A DNA stretch of 64,000 nt from Falsirhodobacter sp. alg1 (GCF_000739715.2 NZ_BBJC02000001.1:511315-575314), one strand, 5' to 3'. Positions 17,932 through 26,158 are shown, counted from the stretch's first letter. A program made the numbers and translations. The notes: generated from the sequence alone by a model not told the origin.

Positions 17932-18294
17932 TTATGCCAGTGCTTTTTTCGCTTGCTCGGCGATTGCGTTGAACGCATCGGGCTCACGTACGGCCAGATC
18001 GGCCAGAACCTTGCGGTCCACTTCGATACCGGCTTTGGCCAGACCGTTGATGAAGCGCGAATAGGTCATTTCAGCATCGAACATACGCACTGCGGCGTTG
18101 ATCCGCTGGATCCACAGGGCGCGGAACGTGCGCTTGCGGGTCTTGCGGTCGCGCGTTGCGTACTGGTTGGCCTTGTCGACGGCCTGAGTAGCGGTGCGGA
18201 AGTTCGTGGAGCGAGCGGCGTAGTAGCCTTTCGCAGCCTTGATGACTTTACGGTGACGGGCGTGCGTAACGACGCCGGATTTAACGCGGGACAT
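17932..18294 (-). CDS. rplT: 50S ribosomal protein L20
   Basis: 120 residues, highly basic. The sequence shows the L20 pattern: [35 protein letters not shown] is followed by the [21 protein letters not shown] block and [16 protein letters not shown]20 is an early-binding assembly protein of the large subunit. It follows rpmI by 11 bases, the conserved L35-L20 order. In enterobacteria and Bacillus L20 represses its own operon through the leader; whether that holds here is not visible. Confidence 0.98.
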   Translation of the reverse strand: MSRVKSGVVTHARHRKVIKAAKGYYAARSTNFRTATQAVDKANQYATRDRKTRKRTFRALWIQRINAAVRMFDAEMTYSRFINGLAKAGIEVDRKVLADLAVREPDAFNAIAEQAKKALA

Positions 18295-18305
18295 TTACGC
18301 TCTCC

Positions 18306-18506
18306 TTACCGGTTATACGGCATGTATTTTTTAACGATTTTCTCGTCCGATGCGCACAGGATCATTGTTCCTGTAACGTCGCGGATGAATTTCGTCGAAC
18401 GCTTGATCATGCCGTGGCGCTTGCCGGCCGGGCCGGCTTTCACCTTGCCGGAGGCCGTGAAGCTGAAGCGCTTCTTGGCGGCCGATTTGGTCTTCATCTT
18501 GGGCAT
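18306..18506 (-). CDS. rpmI: 50S ribosomal protein L35
   Basis: 66 residues, starting [20 protein letters not shown], the canonical L35 N-terminus, and ending in a basic tail. An AGGAG Shine-Dalgarno is placed 7 bases before the ATG. infC, which often heads this operon in other bacteria, is absent; pyk lies upstream on the same strand. Confidence 0.98.
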   Translation of the reverse strand: MPKMKTKSAAKKRFSFTASGKVKAGPAGKRHGMIKRSTKFIRDVTGTMILCASDEKIVKKYMPYNR

Positions 18507-18577
18507 TTCTATCTCCTCTTACGAGTTGTGAACGTGCGCCTCGGCAATGCCGCATTGGCCGGGCGCGCGGGTATTCA

Positions 18578-18609
18578 GGGGGCGGCTTGTAGGGTCAAAA
18601 GCCGCCCCC
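18578..18609. repeat. 11-bp inverted repeat between pyk and rpmI
   Basis: GGGGGCGGCTT and its exact complement AAGCCGCCCCC are separated by 10 bases, 9 bases past the pyk stop. Neither strand shows a clear T run after it. It may stop or stabilise the pyk transcript 3' end, or be part of the rpmI-rplT leader. Confidence 0.6.
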
Positions 18610-18617
18610 CGCAAGGG

Positions 18618-20063
18618 TTATTCGGTTTCTGCGTTGGTGATCTTCGATTCGTCGCAGGGCGCGACGCGCAGGATGTTGGTCGTGCCCGCACGGTTGAAGG
18701 GCACACCCGCCATGACCACGACCGATTCCTCGGTGGTGGCGAAACCGTCTTCACGTGCAGCCTTGGCTGCGGCCAGAACAGCACCCTTGAAGCGGTGTTG
18801 TACCGGCGTGATGGCGCAATGCGTGCCCCATGTCAGGGTCATGCGGCGGGCGGTTTCCATCAATGGTGTCAATGCCATGATCGGAACCCGCGGCCGCTCG
18901 CGCGCGACCAGCGACACGGTCGTGCCGGTTTGCGAGAAGCAGCAAATTGCCTTGATCGGGGTGCTTTCCGCGATTTCACGGGCCGCAGCCACGATGGCAT
19001 CCGCCACCGACGAGCGCTCTGCCCGGCGGCTGGCCTCGATGACCTCGCGGTAGGTGCGATCGCTTTCGACCGAGATGGCGACGTTGTTCATCGTTTTCAC
19101 GGCTTCGATCGGATATTGGCCGGCTGCCGATTCTGCCGAGAGCATGACCGCATCCGCACCTTCATAGATCGCACCGGAAACATCGGATACTTCGGCGCGT
19201 GTCGGGATCGGCGATTCGATCATCGATTCCAGCATCTGTGTGGCCACAATCACCGGTTTGGCTGCCGCGCGTGCGCCGCGAACCAGACGCTTCTGGATCG
19301 GAGGAACCGCATGGACGGGCAGTTCGACACCCAGGTCACCGCGGGCGACCATGATGCCGTCGGAAACTTCGAGAATCGCGTCATAGGCCTTTACGGCCGC
19401 AGGCTTTTCGATCTTCGACAGGATCGCGGCGCGGCCCTTGGCCAGTTCGCGTGCTTCCAGAACATCTTCGGGGCGCTGTACGAACGACAGGGCCAGCCAG
19501 TCACAGCCCAGCTCACAGACGAATTCCAGATCCTTGCGGTCCTTGGCCGAAAGTGCGGCCAGCGGCAGGACAACGTCCGGCACGTTCACGCCCTTGCGGT
19601 TGGAAATCGTTCCACCGACGATGACCTTGCATTCGGCAAAATCGGGACCGCAACGTTCCACCTGCAGGCGGATCTTGCCGTCATTGACCAGCAGGGCAGA
19701 GCCCGGCTCCAGCGCCGCAAAGATTTCGGGGTGCGGCAGGCAGACGCGGGCAGCGTCGCCCGGCTCGTCCGACAGGTCCAGACGGAACGCGGCACCTTCG
19801 ACCAGCTCGGCCGTGTCGCTGCCGAAAATGCCGACGCGAAGCTTTGGTCCCTGAAGGTCGGCCAGAATCCCGATCGGGCGGCCGGTGTCTTTTTCGATCT
19901 GCCGGATGATTTCGTGGCGTGCACGGATATCATCATGGCTGCCGTGGCTCATGTTCAGGCGGAACACGTCTGCACCGGCCTCAAACAAGGCGCGGATCAT
20001 TTCATAGCTGCTCGAAGCCGGGCCCAGGGTGGCCACGATCTTGACGTTGCGAAGGCGTCTCAT
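18618..20063 (-). CDS. pyk: Pyruvate kinase
   Basis: 481 residues. It transfers phosphate from phosphoenolpyruvate to ADP in lower glycolysis. Typical blocks: KIVATLGPASSSYEMI, VFRLNMSHGSHDD, LADLQGPKLRVG, the catalytic Lys in ILSKIEKPAAV, IMVARGDLGVELP with the metal-binding acids, ATQMLESMIESPIPTRAEVSD and the C-terminal domain ending VAPCDESKI. Length and C-terminal domain are complete. It stands alone, about 130 bases from a divergent amidohydrolase-family gene and upstream of rpmI. Confidence 0.97.
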   Translation of the reverse strand: MRRLRNVKIVATLGPASSSYEMIRALFEAGADVFRLNMSHGSHDDIRARHEIIRQIEKDTGRPIGILADLQGPKLRVGIFGSDTAELVEGAAFRLDLSDEPGDAARVCLPHPEIFAALEPGSALLVNDGKIRLQVERCGPDFAECKVIVGGTISNRKGVNVPDVVLPLAALSAKDRKDLEFVCELGCDWLALSFVQRPEDVLEARELAKGRAAILSKIEKPAAVKAYDAILEVSDGIMVARGDLGVELPVHAVPPIQKRLVRGARAAAKPVIVATQMLESMIESPIPTRAEVSDVSGAIYEGADAVMLSAESAAGQYPIEAVKTMNNVAISVESDRTYREVIEASRRAERSSVADAIVAAAREIAESTPIKAICCFSQTGTTVSLVARERPRVPIMALTPLMETARRMTLTWGTHCAITPVQHRFKGAVLAAAKAAREDGFATTEESVVVMAGVPFNRAGTTNILRVAPCDESKITNAETE

Positions 20064-20193
20064 TTAATTCTCCCATCCGTTGCAGATGTTCTGCCCGCTT
20101 TCATGTTAGCGTACAACATCCACGCAACTGGAATGTTTACTTTCGTTCCGGCATATACCCCCCGTGGCAACAAAATACGACAGGAAATCCCCC

Positions 20194-20928
20194 GTGCAGC
20201 CCTTTCGAATCCACGGCGAGGCGCGTGATGCGCGTATTTTAATCACCTGTGACCATGCGTCCAACCGGGTGCCGCAGGATGTGAACGGCGGTAATCTGGG
20301 GATCGCGGCCGCGGATATGGAGCGGCATATCGCCTATGACGTGGGGGCTGCAGGCCTGTCCGTTGCCCTTGCGGATCATCTGGGATGCACGGCGGTGCTT
20401 TCGGATTTTTCACGGCTGGTGATCGATCCGAATCGCGGAGAGGATGATCCGACCCTGCTGATGCGCCTTTATGACGGCACAATCATTCCCGCCAATCGCC
20501 ATGCCGATGCTGCCGAAACGGAGCGGCGACTGGCCACGTTGCATCGCCCCTATCATGCCGCACTGGCACGGCTGGCGGCGCGGCGGCCGGATACGGTGAT
20601 CGTTGCCATCCACAGTTTCACGCCCTGTTTGCGGGGGCGCCCCTCGCGCCCGTGGCATGTGGGGGTGCTGCATTCCCATCTGGACAGCCGCCTCAGCAAC
20701 AGGCTGATCGCCCGGCTGCAGGCCGAATCCGATCTGGTGGTTGGGGATAACGAACCCTACATGGGCCACCTGCCGGGTGATGCGATCGACCGGCATGCGC
20801 TTCAGGTGGGCAGACTGAACACCCTGATCGAGGTGCGCAACGATCTGATCGGCACAGCCGGGGCGCAGGAAAGCTGGGCGGCCCGTCTGGCCCCCATCAT
20901 TACGGCCGCCGTCGCCGATCTGGAGTGA
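20194..20928 (+). CDS. N-formylglutamate amidohydrolase-family protein
   Basis: 244 residues from the GTG at 20194, which has AGGAAA 6 bases upstream; a second in-frame GTG at 20164 has no such site. The PF05013-type (FGase/HutG) pattern is clear: ILITCDHASNRVP (metal ligands and Asn), DVGAAGLSVALADHLG, SDFSRLVIDPNR, IIPANRH, AIHSFTPCLRG and HVGVLHS. Family members are zinc hydrolases removing N-formyl from N-formyl-L-glutamate, or amidases of related N-acyl compounds. No hut genes are nearby; the neighbours, across a short exported peptide gene, are dat-dgcA-dgcN. The substrate could therefore be another N-acyl-glutamate (inference). Confidence 0.87.
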   Translation: MQPFRIHGEARDARILITCDHASNRVPQDVNGGNLGIAAADMERHIAYDVGAAGLSVALADHLGCTAVLSDFSRLVIDPNRGEDDPTLLMRLYDGTIIPANRHADAAETERRLATLHRPYHAALARLAARRPDTVIVAIHSFTPCLRGRPSRPWHVGVLHSHLDSRLSNRLIARLQAESDLVVGDNEPYMGHLPGDAIDRHALQVGRLNTLIEVRNDLIGTAGAQESWAARLAPIITAAVADLE

Positions 20929-21012
20929 TTTCGCCGCATCACGCAGCAGCGTTTTGACGTTACCCGCATCCTCGACCATCTTGCTTTTGCGACACCAAGA
21001 TGGAGGTTTGCG

Positions 21013-21192
21013 ATGTTACGACTGTTTGCGGCAATGATGATGCTGGGCGGAATGGGCCCTGCCTTGGCATCCGAATGGCCGGAAGATGAGGCGCTGATGG
21101 GCTTCGAGGCAGGCTCGGGGGTCGAGCATGCCACCGAGGATGCGATCGACGTGGCCGACCTGTGGCTACGGGAAAGCGCGCCCCGGGGTTAA
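21013..21192 (+). CDS. 59-aa exported peptide, unknown function
   Basis: A GGAGG Shine-Dalgarno sits 6 bases before the ATG. The product starts with a classic signal peptide (MLRLFAAMMMLGGMGPALA, cleavage before SEWP), leaving about 40 acidic residues (EWPEDEALMGFEAG, then HATEDAIDVADLWL and a basic end). No cysteine is present, so it is not a lipoprotein. It lies 84 bases after the amidohydrolase gene on the same strand and converges on dat. A TTGACG at 20954-20959 may be its own -35. I do not recognise a family. Confidence 0.7.
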   Translation: MLRLFAAMMMLGGMGPALASEWPEDEALMGFEAGSGVEHATEDAIDVADLWLRESAPRG

Positions 21193-21208
21193 CCGGGGCC
21201 ACGCCGAA

Positions 21209-22078
21209 TCAGATGGCCGCCTTGCGGCCTTCGCTCAGATAGAGTTCACGCAGACGCTTGGCCACAGGGCCAGGCGTACCGGAGCCGATGGTGGCACCAT
21301 CAACCTCGATCACCGGCATTACGAAGGTCGATGCACCCGTGATGAAGGCCTCATCCGCCGATTTAGCTTCTTCGATGGTGAAGGGGCGCTCTTCCACGAC
21401 CATCTGCGCTTCGGCTGCATAGGTCAGGAGCGCTGCGCGGGTGATGCCGTGCAGGATGTCATTGGACAGGGGGCGCGTGATGATCTTGCCACCCTTCACG
21501 ATATAGGCGTTGTTGGAGGACCCTTCGGTCACAAGGCCGTCCATCACAAAGAATGCATCATCACATCCGGCCTTTTTCGCGGCCATTTTTGCCAGAGATG
21601 GCCACAGGAGTTGTACCGTTTTGATGTCGCGGCGGCCCCAGCGAAGATCCTCGAACGCAATGACCTTGATGCCTTTGGAGGCCGCAGGCGGGTTCGCCAG
21701 ATCTGGAACGTCCTGCGTGAACAGCACGATTGTCGAGGGAACCGTGGCTGCATCGGGGAAGATGAAGCTGCGATCGCCGCCATTTCCGCGGCTGATCTGC
21801 AGATAGATCAGACCGTTCACGATGCCGTTCTTTTCCACCAGGTCTCGGTGGACCTGCAGCAATTCCTCGGCAGTGCAGGGATTCGCCATGCCCAGTTCCG
21901 ACAGTGAACGCTGCAGGCGCGCTTCATGGCCCGCATAATCCAGCAGCTTGCCGTCCAGTACCGAGGTGACCTCATAGACCGCGTCGGCCATCAGGAACCC
22001 GCGATCAAAGATAGAGATCGTGGCTTCGTTCTCGGGCAGGTAGTTGCCGTTTACATAGACTGTGCGTGTCATGGTCAT
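21209..22078 (-). CDS. dat: D-amino-acid transaminase (PLP fold class IV)
   Basis: 289 residues. Family blocks are present: ATISIFDRGFLMADAVYE, the PLP lysine in RRDIKTVQLL (Lys153), the acid in GLVTEGSSNNAYIV (Glu185) and NDILHGITRAALL. Class IV D-amino-acid transaminases exchange amino groups between D-alanine, D-glutamate and their keto acids. The start overlaps the dgcA stop (ATGA); a second in-frame ATG lies two codons later. Co-translation with dgcA and dgcN suggests it feeds amino groups of D-alanine and other D-amino acids into D-glutamate. Branched-chain aminotransferase is the main alternative, but the active-site string is nearer D-AAT. Confidence 0.86.
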   Translation of the reverse strand: MTMTRTVYVNGNYLPENEATISIFDRGFLMADAVYEVTSVLDGKLLDYAGHEARLQRSLSELGMANPCTAEELLQVHRDLVEKNGIVNGLIYLQISRGNGGDRSFIFPDAATVPSTIVLFTQDVPDLANPPAASKGIKVIAFEDLRWGRRDIKTVQLLWPSLAKMAAKKAGCDDAFFVMDGLVTEGSSNNAYIVKGGKIITRPLSNDILHGITRAALLTYAAEAQMVVEERPFTIEEAKSADEAFITGASTFVMPVIEVDGATIGSGTPGPVAKRLRELYLSEGRKAAI

Positions 22079-23037
22079 CCCCAGAGTTTCGCGTCGGACG
22101 GGTGGACGCCGGCCTGATCGAAGGTCAGCGGGTGGTCACGGTCTTCGGCCAGAAGCAGCGGTCCGTCAAGGTCGACAAAGCTGGCACCCTGCGCAACCAG
22201 CAGGGCCGGGGCCATGGCAAGGCTGGTTCCGACCATGCAGCCGACCATCAGCCCGTAGCCTTCGGCCAAGGCCGCTTCTTTCAGGGCCAGCGCCTCGGTC
22301 AGGCCGCCGGTCTTGTCCAGCTTGATGTTGATCACATCATATTTGCCCTTGAGGTGGGGCAGGCTGGCGCGGTCATGGCAGGCCTCATCCGCGCAGACGG
22401 GCAGGGGGCGTGCAATTTCGGCCAGCATTCCGTCATCCCCGGCGGGCAGCGGCTGTTCCACCATCGCCACACCCATCCGCACCAGATGCGGCGCCAGGTC
22501 GGAGTAGACATCCGCCGTCCAGCCTTCGTTCGCATCGACGATGATCGTGGTGTTCGGGGCGCCGGAGCGAACGGCCTCCAGCCGGGGCATGTCATCGGGC
22601 GTGCCCAGCTTGATCTTCAGCAGCGGGCGGTGGGCATTCTTGGCGGCGGCAGCGCGCATGTTTTCCGGTGTGTCCAGCGACAGGGTGTAAGCGGTGATTT
22701 CCGGTTTCGGAGCCGGTAGCCCTGCCAGTTCCCATACCCGCTTGCCCGTGGCCTTGGCCTCCAGATCCCAAAGGGCGCAATCCAGGGCGTTCCGGGCTGC
22801 GCCTGCGGGCAGAAGCCCCTGCAATTCGGCCCGTGTCACGCCTTCAGGGACGGTCGCGATCTGTGCGGCTACGCTTTCCAGGGTTTCATCATAGCGGGCG
22901 TAGGGCAGACATTCCCCCCAGCCCACCACGCCGCCGCGGGATATCTTGACCGCAATGACATTGGTTTCCGTGCGTGAACCGCGGCTGATCGTAAAGACCT
23001 GTGCCAGTTTGAAGGTTTGGGCCAGTACTTCGATCAT
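22075..23037 (-). CDS. dgcA: N-acetyl-D-glutamate racemase DgcA (enolase superfamily)
   Basis: 320 residues from the ATG ending at 23037 (AAGGAG 10 bases before); the frame extends 22 codons further without support. Muconate-lactonising subgroup residues are in place: KIK (141-143), VDANEGW (Asp168, Asn170), VEQPLP (Glu194), ADEACHD (Asp217-Glu218) and NIKLDKTGG (Lys239). These normally mark L-Ala-D/L-Glu epimerases. The partner gene dgcN 25 bases upstream points to DgcA, described in Pseudoalteromonas as the racemase converting N-acetyl-D-Glu to N-acetyl-L-Glu and said to be frequent in Rhodobacterales. A dipeptide epimerase acting in peptidoglycan recycling is the alternative. Confidence 0.83.
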   Translation of the reverse strand: MIEVLAQTFKLAQVFTISRGSRTETNVIAVKISRGGVVGWGECLPYARYDETLESVAAQIATVPEGVTRAELQGLLPAGAARNALDCALWDLEAKATGKRVWELAGLPAPKPEITAYTLSLDTPENMRAAAAKNAHRPLLKIKLGTPDDMPRLEAVRSGAPNTTIIVDANEGWTADVYSDLAPHLVRMGVAMVEQPLPAGDDGMLAEIARPLPVCADEACHDRASLPHLKGKYDVINIKLDKTGGLTEALALKEAALAEGYGLMVGCMVGTSLAMAPALLVAQGASFVDLDGPLLLAEDRDHPLTFDQAGVHPSDAKLWG

Positions 23038-23062
23038 GCCACGATACTCCTTTGTGCGTGAC

Positions 23063-24064
23063 TCACAGGCCTGCCAATGCATCGACCAGCTTGCCCGCCC
23101 CAAAGCGGTAGGGGTCCGTGGCGGGCAGGCCCAACTCGGCCTCTACCTTGGCGATATAGGCTTTGGCATCTTCTTCGTTCATGTGCTGGGTATTGATCGA
23201 ATATCCGGCCACCACGCAATCGGGGTTGGCCACGCGTGCCAGTGCCAGCGCCGTGTCGCGGACGGCGGCAATTGTGGGAAGCTTGTATTCCGGCAGGCCG
23301 CGCATGTGGTCCCGCGTGGGTTCGTGGCACACGATCAATGCATCGGGTTGGCCGCCGTGGATCAGGGCCAGCGTCACCCCGGAGTAGGATACATGGTACA
23401 ATGATCCCTGACCTTCGATCAGATCCCAATGGTCAGCATCGTTGTCGGGGGTCAGGTATTCGATCGAACCCGCCATGAAATCCGCGATCACGGCATCCAG
23501 CGGCACGCCGCCCCCGGTGATCAGGATGCCTGTTTGTCCGGTGGCGCGGAAGTCGGCGGCCATGCCCCGTGCGCGCATTTCCTTTTCCACGCACAGCGCG
23601 GTGTACATCTTCCCGATGGAACAATCCGTACCCACGGCCAGCATTCGTTTGCCGATGCGCTTCTTGCCGTTGGCGATCGGATATTGGACCGACGGGACGC
23701 GCACGTCATGCAGGGTACGGCCGTTCGCTTTGGCAGCGGCCACCAGATCCGGTTCGTCCCGCAGCAGATTGTGCAGACCCGAGGCAATATCGAATCCCTG
23801 CTCCAGTGCCTCGACAAGGATCTTCTTCCACGCAGGGCTGATGACGCCGCCGCGGTTTGCCACGCCGATGACCAATGTCTTGATTCCCGCGGCTTTCGCC
23901 TCGGCCAGCGACATGTCCGTCAGGCCCATGTCGGCCTTGCAGCCTTCCATGCGGAACTGAGCGGCGGCAAAGTCCGGACGCCAGTCCTTGATGCCCTGCG
24001 CGACTTTTGCAGCCAATGCGTCGGGGGCATCGCCGAGGAACAACAGATAAGGCGTCTGAATCAT
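23063..24064 (-). CDS. dgcN: D-glutamate N-acetyltransferase DgcN (DUF1611 family)
   Basis: 333 residues from the ATG ending at 24064, which has GGAG 7 bases upstream; a second ATG 4 codons earlier would itself overlap that site. DUF1611 features: N-terminal Rossmann-like part (to about 140), VRVPSVQYPIANGKKRIGKRM, a P-loop-like string VGTDCSIGKMYTAL, TGQTGILITGGGVPLDAVIADF, EGQGSLYHVSYSGVTLALIHG and LPTIAAVRDTALA. In Pseudoalteromonas DgcN acetylates D-glutamate to N-acetyl-D-glutamate, with DgcA as the next enzyme. First gene of the leftward operon, behind a 430-base gap with a possible promoter. The regulator DgcR is not seen nearby. Confidence 0.88.
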   Translation of the reverse strand: MIQTPYLLFLGDAPDALAAKVAQGIKDWRPDFAAAQFRMEGCKADMGLTDMSLAEAKAAGIKTLVIGVANRGGVISPAWKKILVEALEQGFDIASGLHNLLRDEPDLVAAAKANGRTLHDVRVPSVQYPIANGKKRIGKRMLAVGTDCSIGKMYTALCVEKEMRARGMAADFRATGQTGILITGGGVPLDAVIADFMAGSIEYLTPDNDADHWDLIEGQGSLYHVSYSGVTLALIHGGQPDALIVCHEPTRDHMRGLPEYKLPTIAAVRDTALALARVANPDCVVAGYSINTQHMNEEDAKAYIAKVEAELGLPATDPYRFGAGKLVDALAGL

Positions 24065-24156
24065 GGCAAACTCCATTCAATGATCTGTGCTGACCTTACG
24101 ATCTATGCCGTGAAATAGCTTCGCGTTGTTGGCATTGCATTGTCGATAGTGGTGAA

Positions 24157-24171
24157 GAATATTCGATTATA
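24157..24171 (-). promoter_or_regulatory. Possible dgcN promoter: TATAAT with adjacent GAATATTC palindrome
   Basis: Read leftward, a perfect TATAAT (24171-24166) lies in an AT-rich island unlike the surrounding DNA, with a palindrome GAATATTC (24157-24164) directly after it, near where transcription would start. No good -35 is visible, which would fit an activator-dependent promoter. The leader to the dgcN ATG would be about 95 bases. Confidence 0.35.
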
Positions 24172-24494
24172 TTTCGGATAAGTAAAATAAAATCGCGCCT
24201 GGATTGATGTGCTAGCAACAAATCCCCGCAAAGCGGGGGAATGCGCGGCCCGTCACATTTTTGTAAAGATTTGTTGACAGGGTGCATTCTTTTCGATCAG
24301 TCTGACTGCATAGATGATGCGAATATCATCAACCTGAATACCGGCTGCGGAGGCGGGGAGGCTACCCGCAGTCAATCCAGGGAGGACGGAACGCCTCGAG
24401 GTCATGCCTCGGGGCGTTACCGTTTCGGCCCTCTAGTTGCATCGCGGAAAATCTGCGGGCATATAGACCACCAGCATCCATCAGGGACCGAACC
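24172..24494. other. Gene-free stretch upstream of accA with hairpins
   Basis: No supported gene. It holds a 7-bp hairpin (TCCCCGC-AAA-GCGGGGA, 24223-24239), a TTGACA (24274-24279) without a convincing -10, then several complementary segments: GACTGC (24304-24309) with GCAGTC (24368-24373), GATGAT with ATCATC (24313-24330), CTGCGG (24345-24350) with CCGCAG (24366-24371), and a 12-bp hairpin (24390-24418). This looks like a folded 5' leader or a small RNA ahead of accA. No known RNA family is recognised. Confidence 0.45.
24390..24418 (+). repeat. 12-bp hairpin in the accA leader
   Basis: AACGCCTCGAGG pairs with CCTCGGGGCGTT (one G-T wobble) around a TCATG loop, 76 bases before the accA start. 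No T run follows, so it is not an ordinary terminator. Confidence 0.5.
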
Positions 24495-25454
24495 ATGCAA
24501 TATCTGGAATTCGAGAAGCCGCTGGCCGAGATCGAGGGCAAGGCTGAAGAGCTTCGGGCCATGGCCCGCCAGAACGAGAAGATGGACATCGAGAAAGAGG
24601 CAGCCGCCCTTGATCGCAAGGCAGAGCAAATGCTGCGCGACATGTACAAGGGGCTGACCGCTTGGCAGAAGACGCAGGTGGCCCGCCACGCAGAGCGTCC
24701 GCATTGCAAGAATTACATCGACGCGTTGTTTACAGAATACACACCGCTGGCCGGTGACCGCAATTTTGCCGACGACCATGCCGTCATGGGCGGTCTGGCG
24801 CGGTTCCATGACCAGCCGGTGATGGTGATCGGCCATGAAAAGGGCAATGACACCAAAAGCCGGATTGAGCGCAATTTCGGCATGGCCCGTCCGGAGGGGT
24901 ATCGCAAGGCGATCCGCCTGATGGATATGGCCGACCGCTACAACCTGCCCGTCATCACGCTGATCGACACACCCGGTGCCTATCCGGGAAAGGGCGCGGA
25001 AGAGCGTGGGCAGTCCGAGGCCATTGCCCGATCCACCATGAAATGTCTCGAGATCGGTGTTCCGTTGATCGCTACCGTCATCGGTGAGGGCGGATCCGGC
25101 GGGGCCGTCGCCTTTGCCGCGGGCAACCGCGTCGCGATGCTGGAGCATTCGGTCTATTCCGTCATCTCGCCCGAAGGATGCGCGTCGATCCTGTGGAAAG
25201 ATGCCGACAAGATGCGTGAAGCGGCCGATGCCCTTCGTCTGACCGCGCAAGATCTGCAGAAGCTGGGTGTGATCGACCGGATCATTCAGGAACCGCTAGG
25301 CGGGGCACAGCGCGGACGGGATGAAACGATCGAAGCTGTGGGCAAGGCGATTGCGGCCATGCTCAAGGATCTGACGGGTAAACCGCGTGAAACGTTGATC
25401 AAGGACCGCCGGCAGAAGTTTCTGCGCATGGGCAGCAAGGGTCTTTCGGCCTAA
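24495..25454 (+). CDS. accA: Acetyl-CoA carboxylase carboxyltransferase subunit alpha
   Basis: 319 residues, the standard AccA length. The start [14 protein letters not shown] is typical, followed by [78 protein letters not shown] and [15 protein letters not shown]. With AccD it transfers carboxyl from biotin to acetyl-CoA to make malonyl-CoA, the first committed step of fatty acid synthesis. AGGGA precedes the ATG. It is monocistronic by layout, with an unusually long structured leader and a convergent plsC at its end (4-base overlap of stops). Confidence 0.98.
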   Translation: MQYLEFEKPLAEIEGKAEELRAMARQNEKMDIEKEAAALDRKAEQMLRDMYKGLTAWQKTQVARHAERPHCKNYIDALFTEYTPLAGDRNFADDHAVMGGLARFHDQPVMVIGHEKGNDTKSRIERNFGMARPEGYRKAIRLMDMADRYNLPVITLIDTPGAYPGKGAEERGQSEAIARSTMKCLEIGVPLIATVIGEGGSGGAVAFAAGNRVAMLEHSVYSVISPEGCASILWKDADKMREAADALRLTAQDLQKLGVIDRIIQEPLGGAQRGRDETIEAVGKAIAAMLKDLTGKPRETLIKDRRQKFLRMGSKGLSA

Positions 25455-26158
25455 GAAGCCAACCTGTCGGAGGCGGGTTCGATATCCGCCTCCAGCCGCC
25501 GCAAAAAGTCCGCCGGGTCCATGCCGGGGGCAATCTGCGGCAGGAATTCGACCACTGCCACCCCCGCATGACGCCATGGGCCCAATGGCCATACGTGCCC
25601 GGTGTGGGCCGCTACGGGTACGCAGGGCAGATCCAACGCTTCATACAATGCCGCAACACCGTATTTATAGGGCGCGATCGTTCCCGGTTTCAGGCGCGCA
25701 CCCTGCGGATAGATGACCAGCTGGGAGGGCGCGCCTGTGCGGGCGGCTGCGATCAGCTCGGCAATCGCGGATGCACCGCCGCCCCGTGATACGGGAATGC
25801 ATCCAAGCCTTGTTGCATACCAGCCGAACACGGGCATCCGCAAAAGCTCTGCCTTCATCACGAATCGAGGACGGGGCAGGGCTGCGAAAATCATCAGCAC
25901 ATCCAGAAACGACTGGTGCTTTGCCGCAACCAGCGCAGGGCCCGCAGGAACAGGGCCCCGCACTTCGGTACGGATGCCAACCATCCAGCGCGCCGTCCAG
26001 CGCACCCAGTGGCAATAGGCCTTGCACGCGCGCCGCGCCCCCTCGGGTGAGACGAGTGCCGCCGGCAGCATCACCAGACCCAGCACCGCCATCACCATGT
26101 ACATCTGCAAGGTAAACAGGAGCGACAGCAGTTTCTGGATCAGGGCGGGGCGGGGCAT
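25451..26158 (-). CDS. plsC: 1-acyl-sn-glycerol-3-phosphate acyltransferase
   Basis: 235 residues from the ATG ending at 26158, sharing TGATG with the ftsX stop; the longer frame lies inside ftsX. One N-terminal membrane segment (about 12-36) precedes the PlsC domain: [11 protein letters not shown] (catalytic HX4D), [24 protein letters not shown] and [11 protein letters not shown] in place of the common FPEGTR. It makes phosphatidic acid from lysophosphatidic acid at the inner membrane. Co-translation with ftsEX ties phospholipid synthesis to the division operon by position only. Confidence 0.92.
   Translation of the reverse strand: MPRPALIQKLLSLLFTLQMYMVMAVLGLVMLPAALVSPEGARRACKAYCHWVRWTARWMVGIRTEVRGPVPAGPALVAAKHQSFLDVLMIFAALPRPRFVMKAELLRMPVFGWYATRLGCIPVSRGGGASAIAELIAAARTGAPSQLVIYPQGARLKPGTIAPYKYGVAALYEALDLPCVPVAAHTGHVWPLGPWRHAGVAVVEFLPQIAPGMDPADFLRRLEADIEPASDRLAS

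Noticed and set aside
18414-20228. 604-codon rightward open frame opposite pyk and rpmI
   Set aside because: Antisense to two certain genes, with no recognisable domain.
24274-24302. TTGACA as the -35 of an accA promoter
   Set aside because: At 16-18 bases spacing the downstream hexamers (around TCAGTC) do not resemble TATAAT, so no promoter was called.
24405-24437. Ten-codon frame ([10 protein letters not shown]) as an accA leader peptide
   Set aside because: It begins inside a hairpin loop, has no ribosome site and no run of regulatory codons.
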